A DNA stretch of 64,000 bases from contig OX381709.1 in NCBI GenBank assembly GCA_947462335.1, positions 82,274,622 to 82,338,621 on the forward strand, written 5' to 3'. A program made the translations under genes and the position numbers. Under the pieces are notes generated by a model that searched no databases, was not told the DNA's origin, and saw only the letters and a program-made list of their open reading frames with translations. Positions 57,099 through 64,000 of the stretch are shown here, piece after piece. Position 1 is the stretch's first letter. Each line of letters starts with the position of its first letter. The stretch is from Harmothoe impar (Eukaryota > Annelida > Polychaeta > Phyllodocida > Polynoidae).

Positions 57099-60000
57099 TA
57101 TTGATATTTACTGCCTCTATCAAAACGTCATATGTACATCTGCAAATTGCAGAATGAGATAAATCATTGAGATAGGTGGGGCATGACAAGGGTTTGCAAA
57201 AACAATAATATTCAGATGCATGTATGACATACATTTATGTTGACAGTGATGTATTGCCTTTTCTAGACCATACATATCTCTTGCTCTACACTGTCAGGAG
57301 TGCATCAAGCATCTATGGTTAGCTTGATATACAAATGCAGAACTGGCATTCATGGATCATGATAACAAAAGAGGATTGTGCCATAAAAATGCTATGTTAT
57401 GTTTTGATTACAAACTTTACACTTGCAAAGGATTAGGAAAATTGAATGTTGTAACTGGCTTTATCTCTATAGGCATGTTTTATCTCAAATTCACTGTGCA
57501 GGCGATATAAGCTTTATAAATGCTATTGATACAAGCAAACACAATTCTCAAGCAACTCTCCATGAGGAGTTTCATGTCACTAATCTCCTATCCCATTATA
57601 AAGCCTATAACATAATTCTATGGCTTCATCCAGAGGGTGATGCTAGAACATGGTGTTGAGCTCCAATTGACATAGATCAATGAGCTGCCATGTCAAATAT
57701 GCATCTACTGGAAAACTGTTCATTTACCATTTCCAAGGATTCTGGAACATTAACCTCCAGACATTGTACCCTTGGAAAAAACCCATATCATAACCCTGCA
57801 AAATGGTGGCTAAAGGACATAAGTGGTGCCTAACCGTGAAGTGCAGCATGCCCTTGGTGCTGTGGTAATTTATCATATTAAGCCTGTGATGTGAGTGGGT
57901 TTTATTTTGAGCTGACTCAATAAATTGGCTGTTGTGTCCTGCAACAGACAAAAACACCACACAGATTACCGGTGAGAATTGAGTCATTGTGGGATGTTAT
58001 GTCTGTCCATTTTATCCATCAGCTTTTTCTTTTAGGGCGGGATTATTTCATTTACTCAAGTCCAGTTTATGCTAGTCCACGGGGGGTGACGTCATAAAGT
58101 GGTGGCTGGTGTTTTTCACATCCTGACCTCAGTGCTTTTCTGTGTTTGAGTTGCAAATGATGTTGTATCCACAGGGGGCAGTAACGAGGCCACACAGACC
58201 ATAGCACCATGTTGTATGGAAAACAGATATTTGGTCAGGCAGGAGGAAAGCTAGATGCGAAACTCCATCTAAGATATCTAAACACATAAATGATAAGTGA
58301 CAGATATCTAAACACATAGGCGATTAATTAGTCCCTTTCATGCATAGAAGTGTCTGATGGTAACGATGCTTAAGCAATCAAGCTATCCTAAGTCTATATG
58401 TATGATGCATGTATACAAGTGCAGCTAATTATGTATTTGACATATGCAATACGTGTACAGCACACTGCTATCTTTCATCACACTCCCTCTGACAACATTT
58501 AATTTCACACTTTCAGATTTTGGACATACCTTGCAGCACATATACGTCAGGATACTGGGAGTACAGCAGCACACAGGATGTATTAAAGTCTCAGTCCTGG
58601 ATGACCTGACATTGACCTTGGAGTATTGAGCTGGATGCCACATGACGCCTTAAGGTAAATGAACTTGTGTTAGGTACTACTCTTCTGCTTGCAAAATGGT
58701 AGAATACAGTGATGTACAGGATATGGCCACTGTAGCTACTGATGGCTAATGTATATTAATTTACGCAATTAGGTTTGAGAAAAGATCAATAATATGACAA
58801 GGAGTGATGCATCTGCTAGAGTTCTGAACCCAGCAGAGAGGAGTAAAGCCTGGTTAGGGTAGTTATTACACTATATTTTACATATTGTCAATCATGCCTT
58901 TACAGGGCTTAGGATTTTATGTAAATCACCAAGCTCATGCAGACTACAGCTCCCCCTGTCTTTAGTATCAGGAACCTGATCAGGTGCAGACAGCTCTGAG
59001 GGTGGGGCCTGCTGAAAGGCTGATAACGCTATTGCATCTCATACCCCTATCTACAGTGTACATCTATCACCTAGCATTGAAGAACATCTAACTGACATTT
59101 CCCATAGACAGACTTTCCAGATTTCCTTATTAATGATTTTTAAATGTATTTTATTGCAAAAAGTAATTTTCAAAAGACATCGTTCAGCTATTTCCTCCCA
59201 ATAAGCTCTCGGCTATTTCAACTTATTCATACATGTATGTGCTCATCTCAGAGGCCTTAATTGGCAGAACTAATGGGTGCTTTATGAGACACTTTAGATT
59301 TCACTTTCTCATCATTAAGCCTTATGACATGAGGGCACAAATCCTTATAAAAGCCGACATATTTCTTTAAACCAATTATAAGCTCCGCTTTCAGGCTGCA
59401 AACAATCTAATTTGCACATGGGCCCACACCGCAGTGCTCAACTTTGTAACATTAATGCTTGTGGCGTATAGTGAAGTAAGAGATTTCCGAGGGGTTGTTT
59501 CCCAAAGCTTTTCCCTATATTTCCTATTTTCAAAACTACATTTGAAAAAGCCTCCACATCAAATGACTGGTACACTATTCATCACTCGTAAACAATACTG
59601 TACATTCCCTGACATCACCTCACCTCTTGTGGGACCTCCTGGCAGTGGGAGAGATGGATTGCAGCTCTGATGATTCACCAACCACATCAGTGTCTGACAA
59701 CACCTGCATTCCCTGACAACACTCTGCCTCCTGCCCTGTGAGTTGTCTGTCTGGGGGCATGTGGGGAATGGTGTGTGGAGCGTAGTATATCAGGCAAAAT
59801 AAAAACCTGCTTTGGGAAGTCCTCATGCAACTTTCACACACAAATTCCCTCACTATGCGTTTGGATTCTATACATTCCTCACCAAAGAAGATGTAGTTGA
59901 GGGTGTGCTGATGCAGCTATAGAGGTGCTGACAGATACGGTTGAGGAGGCTTTTTTCATGGTTGCCGCCTTGGGAGTTAATATATACTATCACAGCCACC

Positions 60001-61306
60001 AGCCAGATAAGTAATCATGACGTCTAAACTATTCGGTAACAGCACACTGTTTACATACACCTGATTTTTCCATCAGCTAAGGTGGCTCGAGGCTATAGTC
60101 TGATAGAGCACCAGGAGGATGTAGGGGGTCAGTAAGGAGGCCAGGAGCTGTTAGGTGTCAGACCAGCTAACCAGGGAGGTGGTGGTGAGTGATCTATACC
60201 TACTGAGCTGAGAGGAGGAAAAAAGTGACTCTGAACTTTGAGTCTGGTGATGATCTAGCCAACACTACATTCTGAAGTGGTCCAGGTTGAGCGCCCTTTG
60301 GCTCTATGGGTCACATGATTCATTACAACCATTTTACTACATTCTCATTGGCTGAGGTACATATGTATATAGGTCATCCTTGCTATATTCGTTTTCCATA
60401 TCTGTAGAACGTTTTTGTTACTATTCTTTATTACATTTAAAAAGTAAAGGACCCCGACTCCAGAATTGAAAGTGAAAACAATCATCTAAAATCAATCCCT
60501 ACCTACTTTTCTCCTAACTTAGATCTGAATATACATGTATATTTATCTTCCTGTGCCTTTTTCTCAGAGGGCTTGGTAGCTCAAGCACTGAGGGGATAGA
60601 GTGTGGTAGTTACTATAGTAGTTATAGATACCGGTCTCCATGACAAATTGTCCAAAATCTTTTAAATTGCTGAAGCTTCCTCATATCTGAGAGTATCACC
60701 TTGGTGACCCAAGTGTTATGAATTAGGGCCATCTGATAGTGTTTAGCTAAATCTAGCAGCCATGAGCAGTCTCTTTCAAAGGTTGACATGTAAGGACCAG
60801 CAGTTTAGGCATATCTCTCAGCTTTCACTTCACTGACACCAAATCCTCTCTGATCCACACAGATCACCTGGGTGACCACAGATGTTGTAATGCATCTGGT
60901 AAAAGTAAAAGGCTGACAGGTGACCATGCTTAAAGGGCAGGAGGACTGCAGTTGGTGTGAAATACCCTGAGGCAGAATAATAGGGAGTCACACTATGCCT
61001 ACACTGGAATAAAAAATGAAATTCCCAGATGCATTCCTAGAAAGCAGGAGAGTCAGGCAATGCTGCACTCTCCTATTAGATTCTAGCACTACTAAACGGT
61101 GGTGCCTTGGGAGAGAATACAGCTTTTCCAGACTCTTTTGCAAGTCTGTAAGAGTCTAGCAGTCCTGAAGAGAGTCTGGTATTGCCTAACCCCCTTTGAA
61201 GCACCTGAACCTGGAAACTGAGTGGCTTTTGTGAGATTGTGAGTATCAGACTGACGATCACTTTTTTCTCTGTGCAGTTGGGAGATGTAGCACTTCCAAA
61301 ATGACC
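57099..61306. other. Unit 3 sequence, no supported gene
   Basis: Matches unit 1 at 1,841-5,800, with a deletion of the part equivalent to 3,500-3,830. It also has an extra stretch at about 58,660-59,320 that is absent from unit 1. Short frames are not preserved between units. Confidence 0.5.
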
Positions 61307-61648
61307 CTACTCTGTAACACAAGAGCTTTTTGGGAGCAGGGTGTGATCTGTACAGAAAGAGAATCCCATCCACACACCAATAAGGTTTCCGTTGTAAACA
61401 GATGTTGAGATCAATACTGACGACTGGAGCCTCCCAGAGCAGGGATTCCTATTCAGCCCAGGGCTGGTTACAGATCCAGAGGACCTTAACAACCATAGTT
61501 TGACAGTAAGATGAGAGGATGAGAGGATGTTTCTGAAGTCTGCTGGTATACTAGCTGACACCCAATCCCCACCTAGGGGGATGATGGCAGGCATAAACTT
61601 GTTTTTTAGTTTTTGTTTTGGTACCTTGAAACCAGAGACTGGACTCAA
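61307..61648 (-). CDS. Short ORF kept in three duplication units, unit 3 copy (hypothetical)
   Basis: At 113 codons this is the longest of the three minus-strand frames ending SSCVTE. The upstream part adds residues such as KVPKQKLKNKFMPAIIPLGG. The plus-strand alternative is interrupted here by a TAA, which favours the minus strand if any is coding. No domain recognised. Confidence 0.22.
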   Translation of the reverse strand: MSPVSGFKVPKQKLKNKFMPAIIPLGGDWVSASIPADFRNILSSSHLTVKLWLLRSSGSVTSPGLNRNPCSGRLQSSVLISTSVYNGNLIGVWMGFSFCTDHTLLPKSSCVTE

Positions 61649-63929
61649 TTACTGTATACAATATTATTTCAGGATTGTTGCAATTTCCTTATGATTAGAT
61701 AACGTGAGATAATTTACATCATATTTTTTCATACAAGCCATAAAATAGGGAATTAATATTCATCACAATTTTAATTTCATAGAATACTTTTAATTAACAG
61801 TGTTTGTTAAGCAAGCTGAAAACATGATGGAATGATTCAGTTTATCAGTACTTTAACTAACTTAAAACATTATTTACATGTTCATCTAGTTATCTACTTA
61901 AATCTACTTCAATTTCGTCTACCATCACATAAATCAGTCCCTGAACCAATATCAATCTGATTCCCCCTCTTTTAAAATGCCATTCTTCTTTCCCTTTAGA
62001 ATGCTATTTCTATTTGATTAGGAAATTGAACGATTTAGTTACCCATCAACCACTCAATGTCTGGTCAATATCCACTATGTGTGTATCCAGCTGCCACCAT
62101 GTCAAGTGTTTATTTGATGAATTTAGTTGGCGTAAACTTAATTCACAGTAGCACACACCCTGCAGTGTGCCTCTAATGCTCCAATCCTACTGGGGACATC
62201 TTTTAGGCAATAGTTATTGAACTTGATTCAAATCACAGACTCAGACTAGTAGTAGCATTATCTGACAAGAATATTTGTGTTTCTTATATCCCTAGCCCAG
62301 TGGCATTTAGATTATAAAAAGTTGAATCTTACAAGTTTTAGGCAATTTGGAAGAAAGACAATTTCTTTAGTCAAAAGAAGCCAAATTTGGCAGAATCTAT
62401 GCAATATATTTGTGGTTAATCCAACACCCAGCCTACAGAGCACATATTGTCTGACCATGTTAGTTGGAGCACCCTTGCTTCTGGCCATAAAGATCATCGC
62501 AAATTTGTTTGTAGAGTTTGAAAGCTTCCTTCAAACCTCAGCTTATATAGAATAGAAAATGAAAATACAATATCAGGTCTTAGTCTAAGTCTCCTTGAAA
62601 TAAATATTGTGCCAGGGGAGAGGCCCTTCTCTTGGTAGACTATAATCCTTAAATCACAGTCAATTCATTATGATACCCAACTATGAACCATGATAAAAAC
62701 TGCCATGTAAGCAGTAATCAAACATGATGGTTATATCCACTTTGCATGACTCAGTAAGTATTTGATCTTGGCCCGAGTGAACACCATTACTCAGCCTCCT
62801 TCTGAGGCTAAAGACAAGGGTCCTGGTGGATATAATAGTACACCAGGTTATGGCATGAAAAGAAAGGTGTTTTTTTTTCCAGGTAGAAATTTGGCAACAT
62901 AAGTGCTATGGGGGTTTGTCAACAAGGCAGGAATATGTTTGGATAAAACGGATCAACACACCAACTTCTTTGATAGTGTTGGGCTAAACCCCTGTAGGCA
63001 CCACCACCAATGCATGTAAACCTGGGATCCATATTGATGCTCCTTGTATCATCATATTCTAATTCATTCTAAGAAGCCTCATAATTTCTAGTCATTAAAT
63101 GATTAGGTTTAATTTGGAGTTGGAAATGAGATGTAACACGAGAAGGGGTAAATAGATAAGGCATCTTTAGTTGATATATTATGGATATTATGATCTATTT
63201 GGACTAGAACAAGTAATATATGGGGGGAACACAAAATGATCCCACTGCTGCCTGGACCCTACCCCACAGGGAGCAAACACTAGTGCCCCCTGATGTCTGA
63301 ATTACCTAGTCTGTGTGTGTATCCGATAAATTGCTGCTGCTTTAAGTACCTCATTATACCCTTATTATACACCTCTTGAACAGTGAGTTATAGCTCTTGT
63401 GCTACATTGTTACCATCAGGAGGTCTATTCAGCACCATCATTTTTTGGTTCACTATTTATAGTGCATTGTTTCACATTAATCAAAGTCTACATGAAGTAG
63501 AAAGGGGTGATAGAATGATTTTCATCTGATTCAATTCCCAAAATTTAAATCAGATCCCTGAATTGAAAAGCAAAGGAGAAGTTAAAGTAATTGAAAAGGG
63601 GTTCTCAAGATTGTAGAATGATTGAAAAAGCTAAATCAATCAAGGCTAAAGTTTTCTACTGATATATCCCAAAAAGGACCAGACACCAACTTCTCTGAAC
63701 TGATGATCCCTGTAGAAAGATCTCTCAGTCTGGCTTGACCGGAGAGGCCAGACAGTCCCTCTGAATAGGCCATATTTGACAGGTTGGGACTGTTAGCTGT
63801 TGTCATGGCTCTGATAGAAATATAATTCTCCTTCCCCTTTGGGGAGCCATAGATCTGTGTGATGATGTGCTGATGCAGCCTTTCTGAACCCAGTCTCGGG
63901 CCCCGACTGTAAGTATACAGTCTGGGAGA
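61649..63929. other. Unit 3 sequence, no supported gene
   Basis: Matches unit 1 at 6,100-8,530. The frames at 62,277-62,555 and 6,816-6,998 share residues such as LVGAPLLLA, but different indels alter them. Nothing else recognised. Confidence 0.45.
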
Positions 63930-64000
63930 GTCCTTATGTACTGGCTTGTACTGTATATCAGCAATCTGGACATCATGGGTTCGAGTCCCACCTTGGCACA
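63930..64000 (+). repeat. tRNA-like 3' half at the window edge, likely SINE
   Basis: The sequence CATGGGTTCGAGTCCCACC at about 63,973-63,991 is a perfect T-arm with B box GGTTCGAGTCC, followed by TTGGCACA. The preceding 60 bases lack a clear A box. Probably a tRNA-derived SINE cut by the right edge. Confidence 0.4.

Larger units (their letters stand above)
57099..64000 (+). repeat. Segmental duplication unit 3, cut by window edge
   Basis: The third tandem unit corresponds to about 1,841-8,530 of unit 1. It keeps some stretches present in unit 1 but missing from unit 2, for example 57,717-57,798 (unit 1 2,470-2,550), 59,320-59,500 (unit 1 about 4,165-4,400) and 63,540-63,890 (unit 1 8,100-8,530). 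It shares others only with unit 2, for example near 58,650 and 60,260. The array continues past the right edge. Confidence 0.8.

Overview
The window is eukaryotic, AT-rich, repeat-dense DNA with no recognisable host gene. It has no operon structure and no long host ORF. The content is transposon relics, MITEs, tRNA-derived SINE heads, microsatellites and one tyrosine-recombinase (YR) retrotransposon of the DIRS/Ngaro group. This fits a metazoan, probably an aquatic invertebrate, but the species cannot be read from the sequence.

Large-scale layout: from about 1,838 to the right edge the window is a tandem segmental duplication with at least three units. Unit 1 is about 1,838-34,162, unit 2 about 34,163-57,098, and unit 3 runs from about 57,099 off the edge. 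Units 1 and 2 share colinear blocks over their whole length. Unit 3 shares the first third of the unit. The 32 kb versus 23 kb size difference comes from private insertions and deletions. Because the units are paralogous, many insertions have an empty site in the sister unit, which dates them after the duplication and fixes their ends.

The only clear genes lie in a 5.1 kb YR retrotransposon at 22,272-27,379, inserted in unit 1 and absent from the equivalent place in unit 2 (about 53,826). It has the split direct repeats (A1 - ORFs - B1 A2 B2) typical of Ngaro/PAT-type elements. Its coding order is a gag-like protein with zinc-binding Cys/His clusters, then a pre-RT region, reverse transcriptase, RNase H and tyrosine recombinase. 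Gag and pol are in one frame, separated by a single UGA. The RT frame is broken at a run of ten G. The recombinase is broken once more just before its His-x-x-Arg box. The copy is nearly complete but probably defective, unless some breaks are recoding sites or sequence errors.

Unit 2 carries a different private insertion at about 48,832-53,745. It is a 4.9 kb, gene-free, fold-back-like structure made of nested inverted and tandem arrays. AT palindromes and 68-bp repeats lie at both ends. Inside are 117-bp and 23-bp repeats and two inverted arms (about 34 and 48 copies) of a 20-bp minisatellite. This is the most unusual structure in the window.

The rest is a catalogue of non-autonomous elements: two inverted copies of a 1.2 kb element with CCCAGCTAGCA ends, several families with AACGTT-rich termini (CCCAGCTAACAAAA ends or CCCACTCAAC ends), short MITEs flanked by TA, a minus-strand gypsy-like LTR with adjacent leader, and degenerate tRNA-like sequences. 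The DNA between these features is decayed duplicated sequence in which I see no supported gene.
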